Assembly: GCA_902772705.1 (NCBI GenBank)
Contig: CACYBR010000518.1
Coordinates: forward strand, 1-33,646
DNA from: an uncultured Planctomycetota bacterium
Lineage (GTDB): Bacteria > Planctomycetota > Planctomycetia > Pirellulales > Thermoguttaceae
Reading direction: 5' to 3'
DNA length: 33,646 nt
Position numbers and translations under genes: made by a program. Of this stretch, positions 1 to 8,980 are shown in pieces (within the stretch, counting starts at the first letter, position 1; the number at the start of each line of letters is the position of its first letter). Below the pieces are notes generated by a model. That model did no database searches, was not told the DNA's origin, and saw nothing but the letters and a program-made list of their open reading frames with translations.

Positions 1-38
1 CTTCCCGAACTGAAACAGCGCTCGCGAATTTACAGGGG

Positions 39-66
39 TTGACAAGGCCTTTTCCACGAGTAGAAT
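39..66 (+). promoter_or_regulatory. Sigma70-type promoter for the 383-3352 gene
   Basis: A perfect -35 box TTGACA (39-44) is followed after 16 bases by a -10 box TAGAAT (61-66). Transcription would start near position 73, leaving a leader of about 310 bases before the first plausible start codon. The leader contains a 68-codon open frame (143-349) with no ribosome binding site and an unremarkable product, so I do not call it a gene. Otherwise I see nothing specific in 67-382. Confidence 0.6.
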
Positions 67-382
67 ACCGGACAGACAGCGTGGTTTAGGCGTCTTTCGC
101 CTTTATCAGATCCTTAGATCGCGTGGTTCTAGCCCCGATTTCATGGATATGCGCTGGGACGCAGTTTCTTCCCAGAGGATAACTTTTTCAAAGAAGCCAT
201 TTTGCATTTTTGTTAGCGTTGTTCAGAATCGGTTTCCGGTAAGAAATGGAGAACGCGGGCTCCTTTGTTTTTTGTCCGTGTCGAAGCCTTGTCAATCCTG
301 GGTCTTCTTGTTTTGCTCGTGGATAGACGGCGGAACGCTCGAGGCTTGACGACGACTTCCTTCAGGATTGAGTATTTACGTG

Positions 383-3352
383 ATGCATAACGATAGCGAC
401 GAATTCGAAAAGAACGATGGTTCTCCTTATGAAAGCGAAAGGGACGACGTCACGGGCTCGGTCCGAGACGAATTGCGAGAGGAGGATTCAGGCCGAAGAA
501 GCGCCTCGCACTCAGGATGGAACGACAATTCTGGGGAGTCTCGTTCTGGCTACGCGTCTCGACCGGGCGATCTTGATCGCAATCGTGTTCTTCTCAGGGT
601 GGTTAACGACGTTCTGAATCAACATTTCCCATTGAAGACGCTCTTTTGCGGTCTTGAATTTGACGAGTTTCGCAACGAGGTCATTGAAGCAACGCCGGGG
701 ATGGCGGAAGACCCTGCCGCTTTTATCTCTGGCGTGAGACCGATTAAGGATCCGTCTGACCCTGAAGAGGTCGATCGGGTTGTCGACGAGGTTCTGAAGG
801 ATTTGTTTTTCCACGCGGGAGGAACGCTTATTGGCGACCTTGAGGAACGTCGCGTTCGGTTGTCCAAGGTGGCTGATTATTTAGCCAAACATGTTGATTC
901 CGTGAAATTTCGTCTGAATCGCCGTCCCAAAATGAGGGACGATTTTGTTCTTGAAGAACTCTACAGCAAAGTTGGCGAGCCTGTCTCCGATTCTTCTGGT
1001 TCTGACAAACACGTTCATTTTTCGAACGTTCGAGGATTTTCTGAAGCGCAATCGTTTGAGGATAAATCGACTGCTCCTTCCGACGTTCAAGGGGAGGCGG
1101 GGGAGACTCCGGACGAGGAGCCCGCCGAGGCGTTGCCCTGGATTGCTTCATACCGTAAGGCGTCAGGTCTTGTCCGACGCTTCTTTGGCGGCGAAGCGCT
1201 TGAACCCGACGAATTCGCGACGTTTAGACGTTTGTTCTATCTTAAGTCTGAACCGCAGGTTATGGATGAAAGGCCAGGCTTCGGAGCGTCCAGTCCTCTG
1301 GAGTCGCTCTTCGAAGTGATTAAAGAGTCTGTCGACGAGTCTTATCCGTCTCTCAAACTCTTTGATGTGAAGAGTCTTGAAGGCTTTTTTGATAATCTCA
1401 ACAGCAAGGTGCTCCTCGAGAAGAAATCTTTAGCGGAGGTAGACGAGATTACCCAGATTGCTCTCGATTTTATTGGCTTAAAAATCAATCCCGACGACGA
1501 AGAGGAACTGACAGACGATTCAGATTTTAGCGTCGAGTTTCTGTTGATTGCGAAATTTGTTTTGAACGAGCGCTTTCGCAACCGGCATTTTAGTCCGGAT
1601 TTTTCTGACTTTGGAGATTTTTATACGGTATTTCTCGAAGTTGCCGGGCCACGCGCTCGTGCGACGGAATTGGAAGTTCGCGAATATTTCGAGCAGGCGG
1701 GCGGTCGTTTTTTTGAAAAAACGGTTTCGCAGGAAGAGACTTCCGAAAATCCCACAATGACCCGCGGTGAAATGATCAAGAAGGTTCTCGCCGACGATTT
1801 TCCGGCGGGATTAAAGCTTTTTGCTCTTCCTGATCTGGCGCGTTTTCGCGAGAGTTGCAAAAAGTATGGCGGTCAGGACGAAGTTGACATTTCCGACGAC
1901 AAGCTTCGTAGCGCTATCTGTCGTTGCGCAACGACTTGCGACGGGCGAGCCTATTCGATCGCTGAAAAGAATAAAAAACTTCTTAAACAGACGGTCGAAT
2001 CTCTTACACGCGTTGGCGCTTCTGTGATCTACTATGAAGCGTGGTTTGAGAAGAACGCGTCGTGGCTCGCTTCTGTCAATGTCCCAAACTGGCGCGTGCT
2101 TCGCGCGTTGCTTGCCTCGTGTTTCCCGAGATTTGTTTTTTATGATTATTACTTTGAGACCACCAAGGTCGTTAAGTTTGAATTTCTCAAGGTTCTCGAC
2201 GAGATCAATCGCCTCTGGGGAAGCGCGAAGATCAGAAGGCCCGACGAGTTGGCGGAGCGCGTTCACGTTCCAATTGATCGAATCGTGCGTGTTTTGACCA
2301 TCGACGTAAATGATTTTATTCCTGTCGACAACGGTTTCGCGCATACGACTCAGGAGAATGTTCCAGACGTTCTTCTGGGCGATAGAGAACTGGACGAAAA
2401 GTTTCGCGAGCCTTTCGAGTATGTTTATCCTTTGGAAGGCGTCACGGGCAAACAGTTTCAGGCGATCCTCAACGACGAGGTTAAGAATCATGAATTAGGC
2501 GCCGTCGTTGAAAAAGTTCCGCCGGTTCAAACGGATATTGCATCTGCGGTCAAAGAACTGTTCTCGCAGGCGCAGAAAGAAGTTCATGATAGAAAAGCTG
2601 TACGAACATCAAAACCGAACGATTCAGCTGAAAAAGTTCCACACAGAACGTCAGAGAAGAAGGCTCCCGAGTCGAAGGGGGTGGAGGGAACCTCTTCCAG
2701 TTGGCGCAAACATGCCAATATGATCGCTAAAATTCTTTCGAGTAGCTTCAAAGACGGTTTGCCCATTTCTGAACCCAACGCGATTAAACTTTTCAGGGCG
2801 ACGGCGGAAGAAAACGGTTTGGAACTTAGCGAATCTGACGAAGAAGTTCGAGAGCAAATTCTGCGTGTCGGTTTCCTCTGCGACGATCGTGTTTTTGTCG
2901 TTTCTCAGAAGTCAAAAGCCCGCGTTATGGCGGACGTCGACGCCTGGTTTGAACGTGGCGGTTCTGTCATCTATTTCGAAGCTTTCTTCAACCGCCATGT
3001 TGAGGAGCTCATGAAGGCTGGTATTCCCAGTGTCAGCGTTTTGGAAAATCGCCTTCGAAAGTATTATCCCGATTATGTTTTTTCCGCTGAAGGCTATTTT
3101 GAGGTTCGAGAAGACACGGAGAGGACGATTGACGAAAAGATTAGGGACGACATATTCTCCGTCTGGGACGGCAGTTCGGCCAAGCGTCTCAACGAGTTGG
3201 CGGAGGTCGTTTATGTTCCTCGTGAAAAACTGGAAGAGACGTTAAAAGACGACAGAACGAATTTTGACGTGCGCTCTAACGGCTACTGGATACGTAAGGG
3301 CGGGGCTGGTAAAAAGAGCATCGTCGTTAGAAGGAAAAGTTCCAGAAGATGA
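383..3352 (+). CDS. Large protein of unknown function with an internally duplicated C-terminal domain
   Basis: I do not recognise this protein. Three starts are possible: TTG at 368, GTG at 380 and ATG at 383. An AGGA sits at 364-367, directly against the TTG and rather far from the ATG, so the start is uncertain; ATG gives 989 residues. There is no signal peptide or membrane segment, so it is probably cytoplasmic. The N-terminal ~60 residues are acidic, Ser-rich and probably disordered. The clearest feature is a duplication. Residues about 460-655 and 778-980 each run from an Ile-rich helix (MIKKVL / MIAKIL) through a segment ending GASVIYYEAWF or GGSVIYFEAFF, then a YPDYVF-type segment, then a winged-helix-like tail with LNELAEVVYVP or PDELAERVHVP. 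A charged linker of about 110 residues separates the copies. More divergent helical segments lie upstream. A modular helical adaptor or nucleic-acid-binding protein is possible, but this is inference. It converges on the next gene across a shared hairpin terminator. Confidence 0.8.
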   Translation: MHNDSDEFEKNDGSPYESERDDVTGSVRDELREEDSGRRSASHSGWNDNSGESRSGYASRPGDLDRNRVLLRVVNDVLNQHFPLKTLFCGLEFDEFRNEVIEATPGMAEDPAAFISGVRPIKDPSDPEEVDRVVDEVLKDLFFHAGGTLIGDLEERRVRLSKVADYLAKHVDSVKFRLNRRPKMRDDFVLEELYSKVGEPVSDSSGSDKHVHFSNVRGFSEAQSFEDKSTAPSDVQGEAGETPDEEPAEALPWIASYRKASGLVRRFFGGEALEPDEFATFRRLFYLKSEPQVMDERPGFGASSPLESLFEVIKESVDESYPSLKLFDVKSLEGFFDNLNSKVLLEKKSLAEVDEITQIALDFIGLKINPDDEEELTDDSDFSVEFLLIAKFVLNERFRNRHFSPDFSDFGDFYTVFLEVAGPRARATELEVREYFEQAGGRFFEKTVSQEETSENPTMTRGEMIKKVLADDFPAGLKLFALPDLARFRESCKKYGGQDEVDISDDKLRSAICRCATTCDGRAYSIAEKNKKLLKQTVESLTRVGASVIYYEAWFEKNASWLASVNVPNWRVLRALLASCFPRFVFYDYYFETTKVVKFEFLKVLDEINRLWGSAKIRRPDELAERVHVPIDRIVRVLTIDVNDFIPVDNGFAHTTQENVPDVLLGDRELDEKFREPFEYVYPLEGVTGKQFQAILNDEVKNHELGAVVEKVPPVQTDIASAVKELFSQAQKEVHDRKAVRTSKPNDSAEKVPHRTSEKKAPESKGVEGTSSSWRKHANMIAKILSSSFKDGLPISEPNAIKLFRATAEENGLELSESDEEVREQILRVGFLCDDRVFVVSQKSKARVMADVDAWFERGGSVIYFEAFFNRHVEELMKAGIPSVSVLENRLRKYYPDYVFSAEGYFEVREDTERTIDEKIRDDIFSVWDGSSAKRLNELAEVVYVPREKLEETLKDDRTNFDVRSNGYWIRKGGAGKKSIVVRRKSSRR

Positions 3353-3424
3353 ACTTGACCAGATCTATCTTACTTTTGACGAACGCTCCCTCGCGTTAAA
3401 ACTCTGAGATCGTCTGCAAAAGAG

Positions 3425-3466
3425 AAGACCGGATTCCTGAATACAGGAACCCGGTCTTTATCTTTT
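3425..3466. terminator. Bidirectional hairpin terminator between convergent genes
   Basis: Arms of 15 bases (3425-3439 and 3444-3458) pair with one mismatch around the loop AATA. The plus side is followed by TATCTTTT and the minus side by CTCTTTTGC, so it can end both the 383-3352 gene and the oppositely oriented beta-lactamase-fold gene. Confidence 0.8.
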
Positions 3467-3502
3467 GTCGCCCATTGTCGACACGCCTTCGACGGAATAG
3501 AT

Positions 3503-4921
3503 TCAATCTTTATAAATCTCGCCGAGCTCCGGCACGTAAACATTTGTTTCTGGAGCGATTTCTCGAATTTTATCCGCAAGCGTTTTGGACGCGTTGACGT
3601 CGCCGTGAACGACGAACGTTGTTGAAGGATGCTGACGAATCGCGGAATACCACGCGAGAAGTTCGCGTTGATCGGCATGTCCGGACACGCCCTTAATGGA
3701 GACAATTTCCGCTCGAACAGGATGTTCCTCGCCAAGGATTCGCACGGGCGAGACTCCGCTGAGGATAATCCTGCCCAGCGTGCCTTCCGCTTGGTAACCA
3801 AGGAAACAGATTGTATTTTTGGGACTTTCGATGTGGTTGGCCAGATGATGCTTGATGCGTCCGGCGTTACACATTCCCGCAGAAGACATAATGATGGCCG
3901 CCCCTCCTATCTTGTTAATCGCTTTTGATTCTTCTCGTGTTTTAAGCAATCCGAGATTGCCCATTTTATTCTTGAGTTTCTCGATGAGTTCAAGAGTTTC
4001 GTCGTCGATGCAGTCTCTGTGTCTTGAGAAGATCGTCGTCGCTTCGACCGCCATTGGGGAATCAAGAAAAATGGGAACGGAGTCTGGAATACGCCCATCC
4101 ATTCGCAGTTTTGCAAGACGACAAAGAATCTCCTGGGATCTTTCAACCGCAAATACAGGCATGATAACTTTACCGCCTCGTTCAACGGTACGATTGACGA
4201 CGTCGACTAGCTGATCGTCAACCGTGTCGATGGGTTCAGAAAAACGATCTCCGTAAGTTGATTCAATAAAGAGATTAGAAATGATTTCCGTTTCGTGGCA
4301 GGTTTCAGGATCGCGTAGAATAGGACGATTCGCTCTTCCCAGATCTCCTGAGAAGAGCAGACGCCGAGGCTCGTCGCTGTCGACCTGAGGCGACGTGAGA
4401 ACGACTTCGATGAACGAGGATCCCAGAATATGACCAGCTTCCTGAAAGACGACCTCGACTCCATTTGCGATCTTTTGAGGGCGATTATAACGAATTGGAC
4501 GGAACAGGCGCGCCGTTGCTTCGACGTCCGCCGTTGTGTACAACGGACGTTCCGGATACGGGGCGACGCGTTTTTCGCGCTCATGCCGTTTCTTTTTGTA
4601 GGCAACGTCTTCTTCCTGAATGTGCGCAGAATCGAGAAGAATCAGTTGAGTCAGATCAAGGGTGGCGGGCGTTCCGTAGATATTGCCGCGGAATCCGTCA
4701 GCCACAAGTTTCGGAAGAAGTCCGCAGTGATCCAGATGGGCGTGCGTCAAGAGAACGGCGTCAAGTTTGCCGGGATTCTCAAGGAACGGTTCCCAGTTCA
4801 AGTTTGCTCTTGAACGTTCCTGAACCAGACCACAGTCGACTAGAAATTGGAAATCATTGCAAGTAACAAGATGCTTGGACCCGGTCACGCTTCCGGCTGC
4901 GCCGCAAAATTTAAATTCCAC
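3503..4921 (-). CDS. Metallo-beta-lactamase/beta-CASP family RNA-processing exonuclease-like protein
   Basis: This is a complete beta-CASP metallo-hydrolase of the bacterial CPSF73/Ysh1-like group, whose known members cut or trim RNA with a two-zinc centre. All signature motifs are visible, numbered from the GTG start: DCGLVQ early, the zinc motif HAHLDH at about 60-65, GHILGSS, SGDLGR, beta-CASP motif A FIESTYGDR, motif B with SSAGMCNAGRIKHHL, and the C-terminal VSGHAD and VHGD of the RMMBL segment. The protein has about 472 residues, normal for the family, and no signal peptide, so it should be cytoplasmic. I prefer GTG at 4921 because GAGGTG lies about seven bases upstream. An in-frame ATG at 4945 adds eight unconserved-looking residues and has no ribosome binding site. 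A good promoter lies upstream (5006-5034). The fold is certain; RNA as substrate is inferred from the family. Confidence 0.93.
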   Translation of the reverse strand: MEFKFCGAAGSVTGSKHLVTCNDFQFLVDCGLVQERSRANLNWEPFLENPGKLDAVLLTHAHLDHCGLLPKLVADGFRGNIYGTPATLDLTQLILLDSAHIQEEDVAYKKKRHEREKRVAPYPERPLYTTADVEATARLFRPIRYNRPQKIANGVEVVFQEAGHILGSSFIEVVLTSPQVDSDEPRRLLFSGDLGRANRPILRDPETCHETEIISNLFIESTYGDRFSEPIDTVDDQLVDVVNRTVERGGKVIMPVFAVERSQEILCRLAKLRMDGRIPDSVPIFLDSPMAVEATTIFSRHRDCIDDETLELIEKLKNKMGNLGLLKTREESKAINKIGGAAIIMSSAGMCNAGRIKHHLANHIESPKNTICFLGYQAEGTLGRIILSGVSPVRILGEEHPVRAEIVSIKGVSGHADQRELLAWYSAIRQHPSTTFVVHGDVNASKTLADKIREIAPETNVYVPELGEIYKD

Positions 4922-5005
4922 CTGTTCACCTCGAGATTCTCTCATGGAGTACCAATGTTTGCATAGTCAGTAATAACGTCCAGCGCGACTCTATCGCACG
5001 GAATC

Positions 5006-5034
5006 ATTCTACGTCATTTGGGATCATGTTTCAA
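5006..5034 (-). promoter_or_regulatory. Sigma70-type promoter for the beta-CASP gene
   Basis: On the minus strand TTGAAA (5034-5029) is followed after 17 bases by TAGAAT (5011-5006). The predicted start is near 4999, giving a leader of about 80 bases to the GTG start. It lies back to back with the promoter at 5085-5113. Confidence 0.6.
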
Positions 5035-5084
5035 CTTTTTCCGTTAATTTACGAGTGTCGTCAAATATAAAAACATGCGATAAC

Positions 5085-5113
5085 TTGACGTATGAGAGCG
5101 CTTCTGTTATTTT
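5085..5113 (+). promoter_or_regulatory. Sigma70-type promoter for the small exported protein
   Basis: TTGACG (5085-5090), a 17-base spacer and TATTTT (5108-5113). The predicted start is near 5120, about 40 bases before the start codon at 5161. Confidence 0.55.
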
Positions 5114-5160
5114 AACGTCACTGTTGAAAGCATGACGCACACAACGGAAAAGGCAATGAA

Positions 5161-5691
5161 ATGAAAAGATTCCAGACGTCGATCATTTGTTCGTTGATAA
5201 TCGTTCTTGTCGTTTTGGCGTGTTTTCGCTCGCGTCCGAACGAGTCGCAGGCGCAAACTCAAAACACTCCTGTCGCTTTTGATCTGGAGACCTTGAGAGA
5301 GTCTATCGCGAATTTCTTTGAGAATATGTCCGACAACAGCAAAGGTCCCGGCAGGGCGGTGGACGATTTTCTCAAAAACTCTTCACTGGCCGAAACTGAA
5401 AAGACCAGAACGAAACTTGCCGAAGACATTCGTACTATCAACAATACCTTCGGAAACTACGTTTCGTACGAGCCAATTGGCGTTAAAATGGTCGGGACTG
5501 ATTTGGTGGTCTTCCGCTATCTCTACAAGTGTCAGAATTACCCTGTCGTTTGGTACTTTACCTATTATCGTCCTCGAGCGAAATCAACAGACGCTTCAGC
5601 GGCTTCCGCATCATGGACGCTGATCGGATTTCGATTTGACACAAACCTTGACGCCGCCCTTCTTGACGCAACCTTTGATCAGAGAAACTAA
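5161..5691 (+). CDS. Small exported protein of unknown function
   Basis: A 176-residue protein with a clear export signal: MKR, then an uninterrupted hydrophobic stretch. Two processing routes are possible. One is signal peptidase I cleavage after SQA at about residue 31; the other is lipid attachment at Cys21, preceded by VLA. The mature part starts with a helical segment (about 40-100) and ends with an aromatic beta-rich part containing VVFRYLYKCQNYPVVWYF and WTLIGFRFDTNLDA, suggesting a small alpha+beta fold. I do not assign a function. GGAAAAGG ends nine bases before the ATG. An overlapping start-stop ATGAAATGA at 5156 lies just before it, out of frame. The gene has its own promoter and is divergent from the beta-CASP gene. 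No clear terminator follows; the 100 bases before the next, convergent gene contain only weak inverted repeats. Confidence 0.82.
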   Translation: MKRFQTSIICSLIIVLVVLACFRSRPNESQAQTQNTPVAFDLETLRESIANFFENMSDNSKGPGRAVDDFLKNSSLAETEKTRTKLAEDIRTINNTFGNYVSYEPIGVKMVGTDLVVFRYLYKCQNYPVVWYFTYYRPRAKSTDASAASASWTLIGFRFDTNLDAALLDATFDQRN

Positions 5692-5794
5692 CGTGTTTTT
5701 TCATCCAAAAAAGTTCAGGAGGCCGGACGCGTAGGCGATAGTCCGTCTGCGCAGTCTTTTTTCAGTTTGACACTGTCGTTTTCTTATCACGCGA

Positions 5795-6652
5795 TCATTT
5801 GACAGTAACGTCCCTGAGCGTTTTGCCGTCGAAATCGACCCATCTGAAGCACGCCGACGTTTGGCCGTCTTGCTTCTCGTCTGTTCTGGCGACGAGAAGA
5901 CGCGTGAACTCTTTGGGGTTGGGTTGCATAGACTCAGGAAGCGCGTACCAACCGTTTGATCCGTCTAACTCTGTCACGCCGAGAACGCCGCCGTCACTGT
6001 TGACGATCGCGCCGCGGGGGGCGCCTTGAGTTTTGTCGACCGCGTAGAAAGCAATAAGGAGAACTCCGCGACAGCTGGCGATCGACTGGGGACCGTAGTT
6101 GGTCTTGGCTCCGAAACTAATTTCATGATGGGATAATCGTTTGAAGCGTTCGTCGAAGATGTTGAGCGGGTTGTCTTCATGGGGGGTGGACGGCGATGGG
6201 CCGCCAGTGTAGAAACGACCGTCTAGGAAAGCGATTCCGTCGCAAGCGGGACATTCAGGGATCTTGATCTTCCTTAGAAGATTGAGTTCCAGATCGTATT
6301 CGTACACAGCGCAAGCGTCTTCGCTGGACATTGAGACATAGAGTTTACCCATCGCGAGACACGGATCGCCAGAATGCGAGACTGCCGGAACGCTCCTGAG
6401 CGTCTTGCCTGACCAGTCCAGCTTGTAGATGTAGTTGGAGAAAACGACATAGATTGCGTTTTCATCGCAACAGATTCCCTGAACGTGCGCTGCGGCGTCT
6501 TTAAAAGCGCCGGGTTCTGTTTTGATTTCTTTAGGCTCTACAGGCTCGCTTGCGCCGACGATTTCTTCGGATGAACTGAGAAACAGCACGCAGAAACTCA
6601 GCATGATGATAAGTAACCTGACAATAAGACGTCGTGTCGATCGTTGATTCAT
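5795..6652 (-). CDS. Secreted beta-propeller-like protein of unknown function
   Basis: A 285-residue protein. Residues 1-34 form a signal peptide: an Arg-rich start, a hydrophobic core with LLIIMLSFCVLFL, and a cleavage site near VGA. The mature part repeats short strands of the kind seen in propeller blades, for example AIYVVFSNYIYKLDWSGKTLR, KLYVSMSSEDACAVYEYDLELN and IAFLDGRFYTGGPS, so a small beta-propeller is likely (inference). The mature part has several cysteines, including an ICCD pair and a CPAC motif, that could form disulfides. No catalytic motif is visible and I give no function. The start is supported by GAGGTGG five bases upstream. A possible promoter lies at 6735-6763. The gene converges on the small exported protein at 5161-5691. 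Confidence 0.8.
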   Translation of the reverse strand: MNQRSTRRLIVRLLIIMLSFCVLFLSSSEEIVGASEPVEPKEIKTEPGAFKDAAAHVQGICCDENAIYVVFSNYIYKLDWSGKTLRSVPAVSHSGDPCLAMGKLYVSMSSEDACAVYEYDLELNLLRKIKIPECPACDGIAFLDGRFYTGGPSPSTPHEDNPLNIFDERFKRLSHHEISFGAKTNYGPQSIASCRGVLLIAFYAVDKTQGAPRGAIVNSDGGVLGVTELDGSNGWYALPESMQPNPKEFTRLLVARTDEKQDGQTSACFRWVDFDGKTLRDVTVK

Positions 6653-6734
6653 GGTTCCACCTCGTGATGAATCCGGGGACGTTGATTTTAAAGAGCTCGC
6701 GCTGTTTTTTGTTTTGACGCGCGCTTCTCCCTTG

Positions 6735-6763
6735 ATTGTAACGTGACCGAAGAAAGCCTGAAA
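6735..6763 (-). promoter_or_regulatory. Possible promoter for the beta-propeller-like gene
   Basis: On the minus strand TTTCAG (6763-6758), 17 bases, then TACAAT (6740-6735). The -10 box is good and the -35 box is weak. The leader would be about 75 bases. Confidence 0.4.
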
Positions 6764-6810
6764 CGAGATAGAAGCGCTTTTTGACGATTTTGTTAAACCT
6801 CTAAAAAGAG

Positions 6811-6842
6811 AAAAGGGGAATATGCGCGCGCATATCCCCTTT
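6811..6842 (-). terminator. Hairpin terminator of the porin gene
   Basis: AAAAGGGG plus ATATGCGC (6811-6827) pairs with GCGCATAT plus CCCCTTTT (6827-6842), with a single bulged A at 6819. On the minus strand the stem follows the porin stop codon by about 25 bases and is followed by TCTCTTTTTAG, a typical intrinsic terminator. Confidence 0.8.
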
Positions 6843-6866
6843 CCAAAGAGTTTCCTGACGTCGGCG

Positions 6867-8756
6867 TCAGAAGGAAAGACGCGTTGTGAATTCGGTCCGA
6901 AGCGCCTTGGCTGTTTTTTCTGAAACGAGAGTGGGCGTTGGATTGATCACATCCATTGTTCGATAACCAGTTTCCCAGTAACTGAACTCAATGCCCGTCA
7001 TGAAATTTTTCGTCCAGTTGTACAGGAAGTTCACGTAGTAGATCTCGTTCTTTGTGCGAGCGGCTGTTTTTCCGTTGGTCGGAAGGCTGGTCCCAACGAG
7101 GTCGTCCCGATCTGGTTTGTCGATTCCATAACCGACGTTCGTGGAGAATTGCGTGGTCCAGTCTTTGTGAAGCCCAGTCCACCATCCGTAGTCGTCGATA
7201 CCCTCGCGACGATAGAGGTCGACTCCTTGATTGATAGCGCCGCAGAACGAGCTCAACATAGATCCCTGGTAATATTCGCCTTGAAATTTAAGCGTCGCGG
7301 TGATAGGAACGCTGTAATCAACGTTAGCCGACCAGGTTTTAATCGACTTGCGCTCCGCTGTGGAAGCGACGGGAACGCCGGCTATTGGCGAAAACTTGTA
7401 GTATTGTTCCCCGATGTGTCCGGAGAGTCCCACTGTAATGGGAAGGCCGTTACGAATTTCTTCGAACAGCTTGGTTTCGATACGTCCCTCAATAACGGGC
7501 CATCCGGAAGACATCGGCGAGACGCCGGTTGTGGAGGTATAATCTCCCAGAACATTGTCGCAAGCTGCGATTTGAGCGAGAAAATGAAGGTTTGAGCTAC
7601 AGGTCCAACCTTGCTCGAAACGTAGCTGAGCTCGACGATATTGAATATTGCCAGCGAAAGCGCCCGGGAGATAATTCAGCATCATGGGAGCGCCGGGAGA
7701 GATAACTTCCCAATCCTGACCGGCGAGGAATCTTCGTTCATGCTGAGCGTCGACAAGTTCGGCAAACGCGCGTCGGAGCTGCACGCCGCCTTTATTCTTT
7801 GAACCGCTGTAAACTCCCTGAAAGTCGAACTCAGCCGTTCCCCCAAGCGTTGCGTTAAGTTGTTCGATACGAGGTCCCTCGAGCTTGAGCCCAAGGCGAG
7901 AGGTTCTGGCGTCGACGGCAAAATCGGAAGACGAGTCGACGTCGGGATTTTGTAAATAAAGAATATATTCGCCCGGGACGGCTCGTTCAGTATCGTTGGA
8001 CACTGAAAGGTTCAGAAAACCGTAGGGCGTAATCTTCAGATCTCCCTTTTTCCAGGCAAGCCCCTTCGTTTCCTCGCGAAGGGCGTCGATATCGGCACGC
8101 GTGGCCAGTTCTTCCGTTGCAATTTGAGCTCCCTCGGGATCGAGCGGGGGAAGTTCGGCGCTGGCGAGCGTGATAACAGGCGGCTTAGCCGGGGTTACGG
8201 CGACGTTATTCTGCTTTTCCTTCTCTTCCGGATTGATCTCCTCTATGACAGGAGGTTCCGGAGCTTCCACAACGTCGGAACGGTCGCCGAAAAAACGTTC
8301 GCGAGCACGCTTGAAAGGGCGAATGTTGGCGAATAGTCTCGCGTCGTCGGCGCCAGCGACTTCGGCCGCGCGAACGTCGCTCGACGTCGCATAGGTCGCG
8401 CCGCCTCCAGAAAGACCGATCGAATCAACGTCGTCCGTTCCTGCGTCGACCGTGCGACCGTTCGTGAGCAGACCTCTTTTGGGCGCGAGTTCTGTTCTGC
8501 GAAGCGTTGTTTCAACGAATCTTGGCGCCGACTTCGAACCGTCTTCATTCTCGTCGTCCGCGACCTGAAACATTTCCAGAGGCTTTGAAGGGGCTTCCCT
8601 GTCGGCCGCGTCGACGCTTTGAAGGGTAAAGGGGCCTGTAAAAACAGCGGCGACGAGCAACGTCAGACAGCGAACGCCTCTGAATGACAGTTCAGCGGCT
8701 GACGCGTGACGTCTCGCGTTACGCAACGAGCTTTGTTCATTAATTTCGTTGGCCAT
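6867..8756 (-). CDS. DcaP-like outer-membrane porin
   Basis: A 629-residue outer-membrane beta-barrel protein. The frame stays open upstream to 8951, but I start at ATG 8756 (MANEINEQ) because it places a signal peptide at the N-terminus: a hydrophobic core around residues 28-42 and cleavage near SVDA, residue 50. Residues about 55-210 are polar, acidic and probably disordered. A short coiled-coil-like stretch (ADIDALREETKGLAW) precedes KITPYGFLNLSV, the first barrel strand. From there to the end the sequence alternates as in a barrel and finishes with FTTRLSF, whose terminal Phe is the usual BAM recognition signal. The pattern resembles DcaP-like porins, which pass small anionic or aromatic solutes. 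The substrate is not visible here. No clear ribosome binding site is seen. A strong terminator follows, and direct repeats upstream (8872-8890) may regulate it. Confidence 0.85.
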   Translation of the reverse strand: MANEINEQSSLRNARRHASAAELSFRGVRCLTLLVAAVFTGPFTLQSVDAADREAPSKPLEMFQVADDENEDGSKSAPRFVETTLRRTELAPKRGLLTNGRTVDAGTDDVDSIGLSGGGATYATSSDVRAAEVAGADDARLFANIRPFKRARERFFGDRSDVVEAPEPPVIEEINPEEKEKQNNVAVTPAKPPVITLASAELPPLDPEGAQIATEELATRADIDALREETKGLAWKKGDLKITPYGFLNLSVSNDTERAVPGEYILYLQNPDVDSSSDFAVDARTSRLGLKLEGPRIEQLNATLGGTAEFDFQGVYSGSKNKGGVQLRRAFAELVDAQHERRFLAGQDWEVISPGAPMMLNYLPGAFAGNIQYRRAQLRFEQGWTCSSNLHFLAQIAACDNVLGDYTSTTGVSPMSSGWPVIEGRIETKLFEEIRNGLPITVGLSGHIGEQYYKFSPIAGVPVASTAERKSIKTWSANVDYSVPITATLKFQGEYYQGSMLSSFCGAINQGVDLYRREGIDDYGWWTGLHKDWTTQFSTNVGYGIDKPDRDDLVGTSLPTNGKTAARTKNEIYYVNFLYNWTKNFMTGIEFSYWETGYRTMDVINPTPTLVSEKTAKALRTEFTTRLSF

Positions 8757-8871
8757 GGCGGTGAATAGGAAAGGGACTTCGCAGGACGAGAACGTCTTCG
8801 ATCTTTCCCACCGCGGGACAAGTACTAAGCGCAAGACGTCCATGTCTGTTATATGGCGTATTAAGAGCCGT

Positions 8872-8890
8872 ATGCGCAATCCATGCGCAA
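8872..8890. promoter_or_regulatory. Direct repeat ATGCGCAA x2, 11-base period
   Basis: ATGCGCAA occurs at 8872-8879 and again at 8883-8890, exactly 11 bases apart, about one helical turn, in the intergenic region upstream of the porin start. Such same-face repeats are typical of response-regulator sites. The regulator is unknown. Confidence 0.4.
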
Positions 8891-8980
8891 AAACGCTCCT
8901 CTTCGTCATTAATCGGAACAGACTATTCCCAGTCTTCAGACTTTCAGACACGTTTGAGAAAAAAAATGAAAAGTTTTTGA

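Noticed and set aside
143-349. 68-codon open frame in the leader of the first gene
   Set aside because: No ribosome binding site, Cys/Phe/Trp-rich product without recognisable features; chance frames of this size are frequent here.
1811-2491. 226-codon minus-strand frame inside the first large gene
   Set aside because: Antisense to a strongly coding frame, no ribosome binding site, product resembles no protein.
5011-5120. Three TGACGT/ACGTCA words (5011, 5086, 5115) between divergent promoters
   Set aside because: GACG/CGTC words are abundant throughout the window, so three in about 100 bases do not stand out.
5692-5794. Possible terminator after the small exported protein gene
   Set aside because: The best pairing (GGACG with CGTCT before CTGCGCAGTCTTTTTT) is only five pairs with a long loop.
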